Source of the DNA: an uncultured Acidobacteriia bacterium
GTDB taxonomy: Bacteria; Acidobacteriota; Terriglobia; Bryobacterales; Bryobacteraceae
Length of the DNA stretch: 52,431 bases
NCBI GenBank assembly: GCA_903909435.1
Contig: CAIVVT010000102.1
Location: forward strand, 1 to 52,431
Direction of reading: 5' to 3'
Made by a program: the position numbers and the translations under genes. The notes beneath the pieces are model-generated. The model was not told the DNA's origin, searched no databases, and worked only from the letters and a program-made list of their open reading frames with translations. Shown in pieces: positions 8,376-17,602 of the stretch (the stretch's first letter is position 1; each line of letters starts with the position of its first letter).

Positions 8376-9050
8376 CTAGGCTCGCAGGTTGCCTGCCGAT
8401 CGCGCAACTTCGCCCAAACGCCGCGCCGCCGACGCCGGATCCGGATCCCCGAAAACTGACGTTCCCACGACGATCCAATCCACGCCGGCACGAACGGCCT
8501 CACCTACATTATCCAATGTTATGCCGCCGTCGATTTCGATGGCGAATCCGAATTGCAGTCTTTCGCGCAACTCCTTCAACCGCCGGACCTTGTCCAGCAC
8601 AAACGGGATGAAACGCTGCCCGCCGTAGCCCGGGTTGACGCTCATCAGCAGCACGTAGTCGCAATATTCCAGAACATGCTCCAGCGTGGTCAACGGGGTC
8701 GCGGGATTCAGGACAACCCCGGCTTTCGCGCCCTCGCTCTGGATCATCTTGAGCGTCCGGTCCAGGTGCGGGCAGACCTCCTGGTGAACGGAGACGCAGT
8801 CCGCGCCAGCCTCGATAAACAATGGAGCAAAGCGGTCGGCGTCCGTGATCATCAGATGCACGTCCAGAGTCAACCGCGTGAACTTCCTCAGCGAGGCCAC
8901 AACCGGGGGACCGATACTCAGGTTTGGCACGAAATGCCCGTCCATCACGTCGCAATGCAGCGTCGTGACGCCAGCGGATTCCACCGCGCGCACCTGTTCG
9001 CCAAGGCGCGTAAAATCCGACGCTAGAATCGAGGGGAATATCTCGGCCAT
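8376..9050 (-). CDS. rpe: Ribulose-phosphate 3-epimerase
   Basis: Rpe interconverts ribulose-5-phosphate and xylulose-5-phosphate in the pentose phosphate pathway. The 224-residue TIM barrel starts at the ATG at 9050 (MAEIFPSILASDFTRLGEQV). Metal and catalytic positions are visible: His and Asp in LHCDVMDGHFVPN, His in LDVHLMI, and Asp in EIDGGITLDN. The phosphate-binding motif NPGYGGQRF and the end VGTSVFG are also clear. A much longer open frame continues upstream only as a shadow of rsmB. The gene lies 14 bp downstream of rsmB, so the two are probably one transcript. Confidence 0.95.
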   Translation of the reverse strand: MAEIFPSILASDFTRLGEQVRAVESAGVTTLHCDVMDGHFVPNLSIGPPVVASLRKFTRLTLDVHLMITDADRFAPLFIEAGADCVSVHQEVCPHLDRTLKMIQSEGAKAGVVLNPATPLTTLEHVLEYCDYVLLMSVNPGYGGQRFIPFVLDKVRRLKELRERLQFGFAIEIDGGITLDNVGEAVRAGVDWIVVGTSVFGDPDPASAARRLGEVARSAGNLRA

Positions 9051-9064
9051 CGGCAGAAGCCCTT

Positions 9065-10207
9065 TCAGGTTAACACCGCGGCATAGAAACCGTCTCCGGC
9101 GTGACGCCCCGGCAACCGCAAACGTTCGGCCCGCACGCGCTCCGGAGCCACGGCCCGCACGACATCTTCGTTTTCTTCGCGCTCCAAAGAGCAAGTTGAG
9201 TAAACCAGCCGGCCGCCGGGCTTCAGACATTCGAGCGCGTTGCGCAGGATTCTGCGCTGCCGTTCTGCGTGTTTTTTGAGTTCGGTTTGAGCCAGTCGCC
9301 AGCGGATTTCGGGGTTGCGGGCCAAGGTGCCGGTGCCCGAACACGGCGCGTCCACCAGAATTCTGTCGAAGACGGCGGTGAAAGGCAGCGCTTGCGCGGC
9401 GTCTAATCGCACCAGGTGCGCCCCGCCGGCGTGGAACGCGGCCAGCCTCGCCTCGCTCGAATCGCAAGCGATGGCCTTCAGCCCAGGCATCTCGAGCGCC
9501 TGCGCGGTCTTGTTGCCTGGCGCAGCGCACACGTCCAGGAAACGCTGATCGGGCTGCAAATCCAGCAACGGCACAACGCTCTGAGCACCAATGTCCTGCC
9601 GCCGGGCTCCCTCCGGCACGCTTCCAGTGACACGGAAACAGCCAGCAACCTCGGTTGGTTCACAATCCGGGGGCAACTCGGAGCCAGCTTGCAGGCGAAT
9701 GAACGGCTCCGGCGGCCGCAAGCTCGCCTCGCCCAGCCTGCGCGCCATGTCTAAGCCAAAGCGGCTCACCCAGCGCCGCCACAGCCAGGCTGGCAAAGAG
9801 AACTCCAACGCTTCGTCGGGCCACTTTTCCGGCAGCGGCGGCAGACGCCGAAGCACGGCGTTGACCAGCGCGGAAGCCTGGTTCTTCTTGGCGTGTTTGA
9901 CCAGATCGACGCTTTCGCTGACCGCGGCGTGGTCAGGTACGCGGTCGAGAAAACGCATCTGGTAGGCACCCATCTCGATAGCGATCCTGACGTGCGCGTC
10001 CATCTTCTCCGGGCGGCGGCTGGAAACGCGAGCCATCAATGCATGCAGATGAGCCCTGCGGCGAAGCACGCCGTACACGATCTCGGTCGCTAACCCGGCT
10101 TCGCGGGAATCCAGTCCGGCGAGGGCACGATCAAGCGCGTCGCCCGACTGAGCGCCGTGCTCGACGGTCAACAATACGCCGTAGGCAATCTGACGCGCGC
10201 TGGACAC
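9065..10207 (-). CDS. rsmB: 16S rRNA (cytosine-967-C5)-methyltransferase
   Basis: RsmB methylates C967 of 16S rRNA using S-adenosylmethionine. The 380-residue product has an N-terminal NusB-like helical domain (SSARQIAYGVLLTVE to about residue 135) and a C-terminal Rossmann methyltransferase. Motifs are FLDVCAAPGNKT (SAM binding), the release cysteine in VDAPCSGTGTL (about residue 285) and the catalytic cysteine in YSTCSLEREENE (about residue 337). It is slightly short at the C-terminus compared with the E. coli protein (429 residues). It diverges from ttcA with only 17 bp between start codons, so their promoters must overlap the coding edges. Confidence 0.94.
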   Translation of the reverse strand: MSSARQIAYGVLLTVEHGAQSGDALDRALAGLDSREAGLATEIVYGVLRRRAHLHALMARVSSRRPEKMDAHVRIAIEMGAYQMRFLDRVPDHAAVSESVDLVKHAKKNQASALVNAVLRRLPPLPEKWPDEALEFSLPAWLWRRWVSRFGLDMARRLGEASLRPPEPFIRLQAGSELPPDCEPTEVAGCFRVTGSVPEGARRQDIGAQSVVPLLDLQPDQRFLDVCAAPGNKTAQALEMPGLKAIACDSSEARLAAFHAGGAHLVRLDAAQALPFTAVFDRILVDAPCSGTGTLARNPEIRWRLAQTELKKHAERQRRILRNALECLKPGGRLVYSTCSLEREENEDVVRAVAPERVRAERLRLPGRHAGDGFYAAVLT

Positions 10208-10218
10208 ATTCTTATAAT
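10190..10218 (+). promoter_or_regulatory. Sigma70-like promoter for ttcA
   Basis: A perfect TATAAT at 10213-10218 has a CTGACG (-35-like, four of six) 17 bases upstream at 10190-10195, inside the start of the divergent rsmB gene. Transcription would begin near 10225, at or next to the proposed TTG start codon of ttcA. Confidence 0.5.
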
Positions 10219-10224
10219 AGGAGC

Positions 10225-11037
10225 TTGGAACTTCAAAAGGTCATTTCGCGCAAAGTGGGCGAAGCGGTCACGCGGTACAAGATGATTCGCGAGGGCGACC
10301 GCGTTGCCGTCGGGTTCTCGGGCGGCAAGGACTCGTTCACCATGCTGGAATCGCTAATCCTGCTGCGAGACCGCGCTCCGATCAACTTCACCGTCTGCGC
10401 TTTCACCATCGAGCAAGGCAAGTTCCTGGCCCCCATCGAACCCTTCGGCGAGTTCCTCCGCGCGCGCGGAGTCGATTGGACCTATCGTGTGGACGACCCG
10501 TCGATTCGCCTGCTCGCTGAACAACCTGGGCACGGCTGCGATCTCTGCAGCCGTTTCCGCCGCCGCGCGGTGTACGAGATCTGCCGCGAGCTCGGTGCCA
10601 ACGTGATCGCCCTCGGACACACAGCCGACGATTTCTGCGAGTCCCTCCTGCGCAACGTGATGTTTACGGGCCGGGTTGCCGCGTTGCCGCCTATCACCTG
10701 GTCGCGAAAGAGGGAGTTCAAGTTGATCCGTCCGCTCATGTTCGTGACGGAGGATCTGACCACTGCCTACGCGAAGGAGGCGGGCGCACCGGTGGTCCCG
10801 TGCGGCTGTTCTCAGAAAACCGGGACGGTCCGCCGCTCGCTGCGCGACATTTTCGCCGAACTCGAAAAAGACTTTCCCCACTTGAAGCAGACCATGCTGA
10901 CGGCGATGAGCAATGTCACGACTTCCCGCCTGCTGGACTTGCGCTTCCTGGACCTGGAAGCTGGCAGGGAAGCAAGCGACGGAGGCACCGAGGCAGCCTT
11001 CCCCCTGCTGGACGAGCCGGCTTTCAACGAGTTGTAA
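10225..11037 (+). CDS. ttcA: TtcA-type tRNA 2-thiocytidine biosynthesis protein
   Basis: An ATP-dependent tRNA thiolase of the PP-loop superfamily, which in characterised members thiolates cytidine 32. SGGKDS at residues 32-37 is the PP-loop. Cys105 and Cys108 (GCDLCSR) form the CxxC that, with a third Cys, holds an Fe-S cluster in TtcA; Cys193 and Cys195 (PCGCSQ) supply candidates for the third ligand. GHTADDFCESLLRN is another family segment. Homologues begin with an LQK..RR.VG.A helix, so the start must be at or before LELQKVISRKVG. The only suitable codon is TTG at 10225. It lies six bases after a TATAAT box and directly behind AGGAGC, so the mRNA may be leaderless. The open frame upstream runs inside antisense rsmB and is not credible. 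Confidence 0.88.
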   Translation: MELQKVISRKVGEAVTRYKMIREGDRVAVGFSGGKDSFTMLESLILLRDRAPINFTVCAFTIEQGKFLAPIEPFGEFLRARGVDWTYRVDDPSIRLLAEQPGHGCDLCSRFRRRAVYEICRELGANVIALGHTADDFCESLLRNVMFTGRVAALPPITWSRKREFKLIRPLMFVTEDLTTAYAKEAGAPVVPCGCSQKTGTVRRSLRDIFAELEKDFPHLKQTMLTAMSNVTTSRLLDLRFLDLEAGREASDGGTEAAFPLLDEPAFNEL

Positions 11038-11137
11038 TCACTTCGAAGTTCAACGCCCCAAAGCCGTCACCCATTTGAGATAATCGTAACTTGGCACACC
11101 GGAGCCGTGCCTCGTTGCACCTCGGCGGTTCCGCTCT

Positions 11138-11761
11138 TTGAACCATATGAGATTCCTTCCCCGCGAAGAGAAATTCTTCCACTTCTTCATCCGGCAAGTG
11201 GAACTGATCAGTCAGGCGTCCATGCTCCTGCAGCAGGGCATCGTCGCTAACGGCGAACGGCTTGAATACGCGGCCAAAAGAATTGCCGAACTCGAGCGAC
11301 AGGGCGACGAGATTATCCATGATATCTTTACCCGCCTGAACCAGACCTTCATCACGCCCCTCGATCCCGAGGATTTGCACAATGTTGGCTCCCGTCTCGA
11401 CGACATTCTGGACGAAATCGAGGAGTCGGCGCACCGCCTGATTTCCTACGAGATTCACAAAGCGCCGCCGCCGATGATCGAGTTGTGCGGCATCATCAAT
11501 CGGTGCGCGGAGGTATTGCGCAAGGCGTTTGCGCACCTGAGCCACGACAAACCGCTGCTTGATAGCTGCATCGAGATCAACCGGCTGGAGAACGAGGCAG
11601 ACAAGGTCTACCGGGCGGCCATCTCTGCTCTATTCCGCAGCGGCGGGGACGCACTTACGGTGCTGAAGCTCAAAGAGATTTACGAACACCTGGAACAAAC
11701 CGTAGACTACTGCGAGGACGTTGCCGACGCTCTCCAGAACGTCATCGTGAAGAACGGCTAG
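11138..11761 (+). CDS. DUF47/PhoU-like phosphate transport accessory protein
   Basis: A 207-residue all-helical protein of the DUF47 (TIGR00153-like, PhoU-related) family, which accompanies PiT phosphate transporters and is thought to modulate them. It begins MNHMRFLPREEKFFHFF; the second ATG (11147) fits the family start equally well. Family features are LERQGDEIIHDIFTRLNQTFITPLDPEDLHNVGSRLDD and CIEINRLENEADKVYRAAI, whose acidic residues resemble the metal-binding ExxxD motifs of PhoU. It lies 12 bp before pit in the same direction, so the pair forms an operon. Confidence 0.9.
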   Translation: MNHMRFLPREEKFFHFFIRQVELISQASMLLQQGIVANGERLEYAAKRIAELERQGDEIIHDIFTRLNQTFITPLDPEDLHNVGSRLDDILDEIEESAHRLISYEIHKAPPPMIELCGIINRCAEVLRKAFAHLSHDKPLLDSCIEINRLENEADKVYRAAISALFRSGGDALTVLKLKEIYEHLEQTVDYCEDVADALQNVIVKNG

Positions 11762-11773
11762 AGTGCGGCAGCG

Positions 11774-12811
11774 ATGAGCGGGACCCTACTTCTTGTCATC
11801 GTCATCATCTCGGTGGCGCTGGTATTCGATTACATCAATGGTTTTCATGACGCGGCGAATTCCATCGCCACGGTGGTGGCCACAAGGGTCTTGACACCCC
11901 TGCAGGCGGTGGTCTGGGCGGCCTTCTTCAATTTCATCGCCGCCATTCCGTTGTTCTTCGGCGAGGCCGGTGTGGCCAGCACGGTCGGCAAAGGAATGGT
12001 GCAGCTCAGCGTCGTCACCCCGATCGTCATTCTCGCGGGACTTCTCGGCGCTGTCTTCTGGAATCTACTCACCTGGTACTATGCCATCCCTTCCAGCAGC
12101 TCGCACGCCCTGATGGGCGGGTACGCGGGCGCTGCGATGGCCAAGGTCGGAATGACCGTGGGCTGGTCTCACGCTCACGAGGCAACGGTCGCGCACGGCT
12201 GGCTGGTCACAACCGAATTCATTGTGATCGCCCCGCTAATCGGCCTGATTCTGGGCTTCACGCTGATGACCTTGCTGTATTGGGCGTTTCGCAACTCTTC
12301 ACCGAAGCACATGGACGTGTGGTTTCGAAAGCTTCAACTCGTGTCATCGGGGCTGTTTAGCTATGCTCACGGCGCCAACGATGCGCAGAAGACCATGGGA
12401 ATCATCGCCGGTGTGATTTTCGCCGCAGGCTTTTCAAAGACTTTCCATGTCAGCTGGTGGATTATTCTGGCGGCGCACGCGGCCATCGCACTCGGTACGA
12501 TGAGCGGCGGCTGGCGCATCATCCACACTATGGGGGGCCGTCTGACCAAGCTCAAACCGCGCGGCGGGTTCTGCGCGGAAACTGCCGGCGCGATCGCCAT
12601 TCTGCTGCCGACCTACCTCAAGATCCCGGTTTCCACCACGCACGTCATCACCGGAGCCATCGCGGGAGTGGGCTCCATCCAGCGCTTCAAAGCAGTGCGC
12701 TGGGGACTTGCGACGAATATCCTGTGGGCTTGGATTCTGACGTTGCCAATGTCTGCGCTAGTAGGCGGATTGAGCTTCGGCCTGATTCATCTCCTGACCG
12801 GCCGGAAGTAG
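11774..12811 (+). CDS. pit: Low-affinity inorganic phosphate transporter, PiT family
   Basis: A polytopic inner-membrane phosphate (metal-phosphate) symporter of 345 residues. The family's internal duplication is visible as two signature blocks, FDYINGFHDAANSIATVVATRVLTP near residue 20 and SYAHGANDAQKTMGIIAGV near residue 197; the paired Asn-Asp/His-Asp elements are the conserved substrate sites. About nine to ten hydrophobic segments are predicted by eye. It lacks the large cytoplasmic loop of longer PiT proteins and is shorter than E. coli PitA (499 residues), as is common when a DUF47 partner is encoded upstream. Confidence 0.94.
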   Translation: MSGTLLLVIVIISVALVFDYINGFHDAANSIATVVATRVLTPLQAVVWAAFFNFIAAIPLFFGEAGVASTVGKGMVQLSVVTPIVILAGLLGAVFWNLLTWYYAIPSSSSHALMGGYAGAAMAKVGMTVGWSHAHEATVAHGWLVTTEFIVIAPLIGLILGFTLMTLLYWAFRNSSPKHMDVWFRKLQLVSSGLFSYAHGANDAQKTMGIIAGVIFAAGFSKTFHVSWWIILAAHAAIALGTMSGGWRIIHTMGGRLTKLKPRGGFCAETAGAIAILLPTYLKIPVSTTHVITGAIAGVGSIQRFKAVRWGLATNILWAWILTLPMSALVGGLSFGLIHLLTGRK

Positions 12812-12876
12812 ACCGCTATCCTGAGGAACACGGGCGCCCAGGAGCAAAGCCCTGCCCCAAGGATTCCTTTTCACCC

Positions 12877-13668
12877 ATGCGCGACCTCATCGCCCGGCTC
12901 GCCACGCTACGGCGCTTCGACCTTGCCCAGCACTGCCATGCCGGGATGCCGCATTACCCCACTCACCCGCCCTATGCGCGCAGTCTGACGAAGTTGCACG
13001 GGGATTTCGTTTTGGAAAACGGTGCGTCCTCCGCTGCCGACGCCATCTCGCTGGGCACGCACACCGGCACGCATATCGATGCGCTCTGCCACTTCTCCTG
13101 CGGTGGACGTTTGCACGGCGGCGGCGAGGTCGCGGGGCAGCAGGACTGGACAGATGGTATCGCTCAGCACGGCGCCGAGACCATGCCTCTGTTCCTGCAG
13201 CGCGGCGTGCTGCTCGACGTGGCCGGGCTTTGGGATGACAGCCCTCTGGAGGAGAGCGCCGGCATCGATTCGGCGCTGCTCGAACGCGCTGAATCCGCCG
13301 CGGGCGTCCGCCTGGATCAAGGGGATATCGCACTGGTTCGGACCGGTTGGGGCCGGTACTGGAGCGACCCACGCCGGTTCGTGAACGAACTTCGCCTGCC
13401 GGGTGTCACGCTCGACGGCGCGCGCTGGCTGAGCCAGCGGGGAGTCGCCGCCGTGGGCAGCGACACCCTGGCCTTCGAACGCCTGCCTTCCCCGCTGATG
13501 GAAGTGCACGTCCACCTGCTGGTGGAAGCTGGAGTCCACATCCTCGAATGTCTGGCGCTGGAGGCACTCTCCGCCGCTCGCATCCGCGAGTTCGTGTTCG
13601 TGGCTTCACCGCTCAAACTCGATGGCGCCACAGGCTCCCCACTGCGTCCCTACGCGCTCGCGGAGTAG
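12877..13668 (+). CDS. Cyclase-family hydrolase (kynurenine-formamidase-like fold)
   Basis: A 263-residue protein of the metal-dependent cyclase/KynB superfamily. The metal-binding motif HTGTHIDALCHF (HxGTHxDxxxH) is clear, and DIALVRTGWGRYW, GVAAVGSDTLAFE and a C-terminal FVFVASPLKLDGATGSPLRP are typical. Members hydrolyse amides or lactones (N-formylkynurenine, isatin and others); with no tryptophan-catabolism gene nearby the substrate cannot be named. I chose the ATG at 12877, at MRDLIARL, because the longer frame back to 12457 lies inside pit. Confidence 0.85.
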   Translation: MRDLIARLATLRRFDLAQHCHAGMPHYPTHPPYARSLTKLHGDFVLENGASSAADAISLGTHTGTHIDALCHFSCGGRLHGGGEVAGQQDWTDGIAQHGAETMPLFLQRGVLLDVAGLWDDSPLEESAGIDSALLERAESAAGVRLDQGDIALVRTGWGRYWSDPRRFVNELRLPGVTLDGARWLSQRGVAAVGSDTLAFERLPSPLMEVHVHLLVEAGVHILECLALEALSAARIREFVFVASPLKLDGATGSPLRPYALAE

Positions 13669-13756
13669 ACGCTGGCTGGCTGCCCTCGCCCACACTGATC
13701 TCCCCATGGTCGACGGCCCTTTCCCGCCCGGGGAAATGAGAACGCGCGCCTTTCGG

Positions 13757-13840
13757 TAGGGCGCCACCACGATGGAGGGAGCCCGTGTTCGTGAGCTTAT
13801 CGGTTCTCCACCGTTCGCGACTCGGATTGGCGGCGCCCTA
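13757..13840. repeat. Inverted repeat in intergenic region after the cyclase gene
   Basis: TAGGGCGCC (13757-13765) is matched exactly in reverse complement by GGCGCCCTA (13832-13840). One mismatch and three further pairs extend the match inward. The arms are 66 bases apart, in a 232-bp gap between two convergent genes. It could be a long-range RNA stem in the 3' region or a small degenerate mobile element; nothing else supports either reading. Confidence 0.4.
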
Positions 13841-13846
13841 AATAGC

Positions 13847-13876
13847 AAAAGCCCCGCCGGTCACGGCGGGGCCTTT
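13847..13876 (-). terminator. Rho-independent terminator of the TonB-dependent receptor gene
   Basis: An 8-bp perfect GC stem, GCCCCGCC (13851-13858) with GGCGGGGC (13865-13872), closes a six-base loop. Read leftward it is followed by TTTT, and it lies about 25 bases past the receptor stop codon. A short CTTT on the other side could also stop rightward transcription from the cyclase gene. Confidence 0.85.
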
Positions 13877-13900
13877 GCCAACGATAGGAACTGCGCGAAG

Positions 13901-16900
13901 TTAGAACGACAGGCGCAGGGCCATCTGGATGCGGCGTTCTGAACCGAACAACGTGCTGGTGACGCGGCCGAAATTGCCGTCGTTGTTGTTGTTGTCCGGA
14001 GTGCCGAATTGCGGGTGGTTGAACACGTTAAAGCCCTCAGCGCGGAGCTGAACCTTGAAGCGTTCAGTCAGGTTGAAGCCCTTGAACATGGAGAAGTCCA
14101 CATTGAACTGCCCCGGTCCTGTGTTCGACTGCATGCCAAGGTTACCCTCGGTGCCCGGCGTCGGATTGGTCACGGCGCTGGTGTCAAACCACTGCGAAGG
14201 AGTGCGGCCACCCGACGGAGCGGCTTGCGGGTTCTTGCCCGAAACCAGGTCCGGGAAGCAGCTGTCCACGCTCGCGATGCAGGAACTGCTGCGCAGCGTG
14301 AACGGCACACCGGTGCGGATGCTGATGATGCTGTTGATCTGCCAGCCGCCGACGATCAGGTCAGCCGCTCTGTTCATGTTGCCGCCGAACTGCCGGCCTT
14401 TGCCGAAGGGCAGGTCGTACTGCAGGTTGCCGACGAAGTTGTGGCGAATGTCCCACGAAGCCGTCGAGTAGTTCAGGGAGTAATTCCTGGGGTCGATGGT
14501 GCCCAAGCCGTTGGAGCCGCTCAGCGTCGTTCCGCTGGTCGCCAACGCGTGGCCGTAGGTGTAAGCAGCCATGAAGGTCAGGCCCTTGCTCATGCGTTTC
14601 TCGAGCTTGGCCGTCATGCCGTGATAGTTGCCGAAGCCGAAGGACGCCGTGCCCTGGATGCCGCTGATGTTCGGATACGGGCGGCGAGCATCGCACGGAA
14701 TGTTCGGGAGCGGGCTGTTCGGGCAGGCGTTCGGATCTGGCTGGAGCAGTTGGTGCGCCTGGTGGTTGCCCACATAGGAGAGTTCCAGCGCCATACCGCC
14801 AGCGAATTCACGCTGGATGGCAGCATTCCACTTGTGAACCAGTCCGTTGCGGAAGTTGGTCGCGACGCCACGGAAGGTGATCGGCGCGGGCATCGTGAAC
14901 ACGTTCGACGGGAAACCGCCGGTGACGCCGCCGGTGAAGAACGGGTTGCGCCCGTACTGATTGGCGGCATCGGAGTTGTTCAATGGAACCGTCTCGTTGA
15001 ACGGAGCAGACTCGCCACGGTTGGGGTTGCCACCTTGATTCTCCTCACCGCCGTAGAACACGCCGTAACCGGCGCGGAACACGGTCTTCGAGAAAGCATT
15101 GTAGGCCAAACCAACGCGCGGACCGAAGTCGAACTTGTCCCATCCAATGAGGGTGCTAGCAATCTGGCCGCGCGACACAGTTACGTTCGGGAATTGCGTC
15201 GCAAAGCTGGGCGGTAGCGGAGCGTTCTGGTCTTTGCCCTTGGGGATGTACAGGGTAAGGTTGTCAAGAACGAAGTTGGACTGACGGCCGAATTTTTCGT
15301 CGATCGGCGAGAACAATTCATAGCGCAAGCCATAGTTCAAGGTCAACTTGCTGTTGATCTTGTAGTCGTCCTGCGCGTAGAACGCCCAAGCGCTCTTCTG
15401 AGAAGAGATGAAGTTGTTCGACGAAACCTGACCGCTGTTAACCCAGCCGATCAGCATCGAGGCATATTCATCGCCAGTCAGCGTGGTGTAATTCACGTTG
15501 CTGCCGGACGGCTGAGGCAGAGAGGTGTCGATGCGCCGGAAATTCAAATCGCCGTGGGGGCTGGGAACCTGGAAGAAGGGGAACTTGATCGGGCGATACT
15601 CGGCGCCAAACTTGTAGGCGTGAGAGCCCTTGTTGATCGCAACGTTCTGAATGAAGTCCCAAACGTTCGAGTATTCCTTGGAAGGCAGCCAATCGGAAGC
15701 GCCGAAACCGCTATAGCGGTCCATGCTCACCGACGGCAAGCCGCCATTTAAGACCGTGGTCGGGTTGTAGCCGCCGATTCCGAAGGCCTTAAACTGGTCG
15801 GTATTCGGGAAAGCCTGTGTACGAGCGGTGACCAGGCGGGTGTACGCCACGCGGGTTTCGGTCAGAACCGTGGGGGTCCAGACTCGCGTGTAGCTCATCA
15901 TGGCATTGCGGGACAGATCCTGCTCCGCATTGGAATTGAAATACGTCGCATCCAGCGCGCCGGGGAGCGGCGCAGCGTTGAACTTGTTCGTGTCCGCCCA
16001 GCTTACGCTGCCGAACAAACTGTCCTTGTCGCTGATCCGGTGATCGATGCGGATGTCGTATTGCCAGGTATCCTGTTTGCCGCTTGTCGTTGTGAAATAG
16101 TCGTTCTGCGGAATGCCGCCAGTGGCGTAAGGGACGTTCGGCGCCGGGAAGAGCTTCATGATCTTCTGGGAAGCCGGATCGATTTGCGCAGCCGGTAGGA
16201 CATTTCCAGAGTATGGGGTACGAATCGTCTGGCCGTTCACGACGCGGGTCGAGTTCGGGTCGAAGATTTCGCCTGAATTCACTGCACCTACACCGGCAAC
16301 GTTGCCGATGTTGTTACCCATGACACCGGCGAAATTGCCGTTAATCATGTCCGGAGTCGGAATCGTGAAGAAGCCGCTGGTACCGAGGTTCTGAACCGCG
16401 CCGCCGGTGGAACGGATCTTGGTGCCCTGCCAGTCAGCAAACCAGAAGGTCCGGTTCTTGATGGCCGGTCCGCCGATGGCGCCGCCATACTGGTTCTGCT
16501 TGAAGGGTCCCTTGGGCTGTCCCGCGAGGTTGTCTTCCCAGCGATTGGCGTCGAGCGCCTTGTTCTGGAGGTACTCAAACGCGGCGCCGTGGATTTCGTT
16601 GGTGCCCGACTTGAGCGAAACGTTCATCACGCCGCCCGCGCCACGGCCATACTCAGCGCCGTAGCCGTTGGTCATGACGCGCATTTCGCTGATCGCCTCT
16701 ACCGAGGGTCCGACCACGAACGCCGTCTGGTTCAAAAAGTCGATGACGTTGACGTTGTTGTCCACGCCATTCAACAGGAAGTTGTTCTGGCCGTTCGAAC
16801 GCACGCCGTTGGCCGAGAATCCGCCACCGACCGCGTCACGAGCGCCAGGTTCTGCCGGGACGACGCCTGGAGACAGGCGCGCCAGGAAGGTAAACGTGCG

Positions 16901-17344
16901 CTGCCCGCCGAGGGGCAATTCCGCGACTTGCTTGGTGGCAATGTCGGCGCCCAGAATGTTCGACTCGGTCTGGAGAAGCGGTACCTCTTCACTGATGGTT
17001 ACCGACTGGGTGACCTCACCGACTTCAAGGGCAACGTTGACAGCCAGGCGGTCGCCCGATGTAACATTCGCTCCCTTTTGAATGGACTTCTTGAAGCCCT
17101 TGGCTTCCGCTTCAACGGTGTAAACGCCGGGCTTGAGAGCGGGCCGGGTGTATTCGCCGTTGGCGCTGGTTTCCACGGTGTACTTCAAACCGGTCGAGTC
17201 CTCGGTCAGAGTGACTTTCGCACCGGGCACGGCGCCACCCTGGGCGTCCGTGATAGTTCCTGTGATGGTTCCTAAGTCGCGCTGCGCCAACAAGGACGCA
17301 ACACATACGAGCGTGAGCAATAGGATTCGAGTAAAGAAACGCAA
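13901..17344 (-). CDS. TonB-dependent receptor with carboxypeptidase-regulatory domain (Oar type)
   Basis: A very large outer-membrane receptor of 1147 residues. Order of domains: signal peptide (MRFFTRILLLTLVCVASLLAQ), a carboxypeptidase-regulatory-like beta-sandwich (GTITGTITDAQGGAVPGAKVTL to about residue 100), a plug domain (NGVRSNGQNNFLLNGVDNN, YGAEYGRGAGGVMNV) and a long beta barrel. It ends in ALRLSF, the terminal-Phe signature used by the BAM machine. This architecture is characteristic of Acidobacteriota and probably serves uptake of large organic substrates. An upstream TTG (17359) lacks a ribosome site; TTG at 17344 has GAGGA eight bases before it and was chosen. The divergent LacI regulator and the three operator-like sites suggest substrate-responsive control. 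Confidence 0.92.
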   Translation of the reverse strand: MRFFTRILLLTLVCVASLLAQRDLGTITGTITDAQGGAVPGAKVTLTEDSTGLKYTVETSANGEYTRPALKPGVYTVEAEAKGFKKSIQKGANVTSGDRLAVNVALEVGEVTQSVTISEEVPLLQTESNILGADIATKQVAELPLGGQRTFTFLARLSPGVVPAEPGARDAVGGGFSANGVRSNGQNNFLLNGVDNNVNVIDFLNQTAFVVGPSVEAISEMRVMTNGYGAEYGRGAGGVMNVSLKSGTNEIHGAAFEYLQNKALDANRWEDNLAGQPKGPFKQNQYGGAIGGPAIKNRTFWFADWQGTKIRSTGGAVQNLGTSGFFTIPTPDMINGNFAGVMGNNIGNVAGVGAVNSGEIFDPNSTRVVNGQTIRTPYSGNVLPAAQIDPASQKIMKLFPAPNVPYATGGIPQNDYFTTTSGKQDTWQYDIRIDHRISDKDSLFGSVSWADTNKFNAAPLPGALDATYFNSNAEQDLSRNAMMSYTRVWTPTVLTETRVAYTRLVTARTQAFPNTDQFKAFGIGGYNPTTVLNGGLPSVSMDRYSGFGASDWLPSKEYSNVWDFIQNVAINKGSHAYKFGAEYRPIKFPFFQVPSPHGDLNFRRIDTSLPQPSGSNVNYTTLTGDEYASMLIGWVNSGQVSSNNFISSQKSAWAFYAQDDYKINSKLTLNYGLRYELFSPIDEKFGRQSNFVLDNLTLYIPKGKDQNAPLPPSFATQFPNVTVSRGQIASTLIGWDKFDFGPRVGLAYNAFSKTVFRAGYGVFYGGEENQGGNPNRGESAPFNETVPLNNSDAANQYGRNPFFTGGVTGGFPSNVFTMPAPITFRGVATNFRNGLVHKWNAAIQREFAGGMALELSYVGNHQAHQLLQPDPNACPNSPLPNIPCDARRPYPNISGIQGTASFGFGNYHGMTAKLEKRMSKGLTFMAAYTYGHALATSGTTLSGSNGLGTIDPRNYSLNYSTASWDIRHNFVGNLQYDLPFGKGRQFGGNMNRAADLIVGGWQINSIISIRTGVPFTLRSSSCIASVDSCFPDLVSGKNPQAAPSGGRTPSQWFDTSAVTNPTPGTEGNLGMQSNTGPGQFNVDFSMFKGFNLTERFKVQLRAEGFNVFNHPQFGTPDNNNNDGNFGRVTSTLFGSERRIQMALRLSF

Positions 17345-17602
17345 AACGTGGTTCCTCAATTTTCAATGCAAGCCGCGTGGCTCGCCCCCTGATTCACATC
17401 ATCGCTGGCTGGCCGACCGGGCCAGCAATCGTGACGCTGAATGCCAAAACGGATCTAATTGTCTTGTTAAGGATCAAAACACCAAACTATCGGCCAAGAT
17501 CCGGGGGACACAATTGCGTCCTAAATACGGCCTCAACATACATTTGGTAAATAACCCCTAACAACTCGCAGATCCGCCGAAGCAATCCAAAAATAGCACT
17601 CA

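Noticed and set aside
9051..9530. N-terminal extension of rpe
   Set aside because: The extra residues are an Arg-rich shadow of rsmB; the Rpe fold begins at the ATG at 9050.
12457..12876. Upstream extension of the cyclase-family gene
   Set aside because: The extension overlaps pit in another frame; the family N-terminus begins at the ATG at 12877.
14009..15217. Rightward open frame of 402 codons inside the TonB-dependent receptor
   Set aside because: It is antisense to the receptor barrel, has no family features and is explained by the GC-rich third-position bias.
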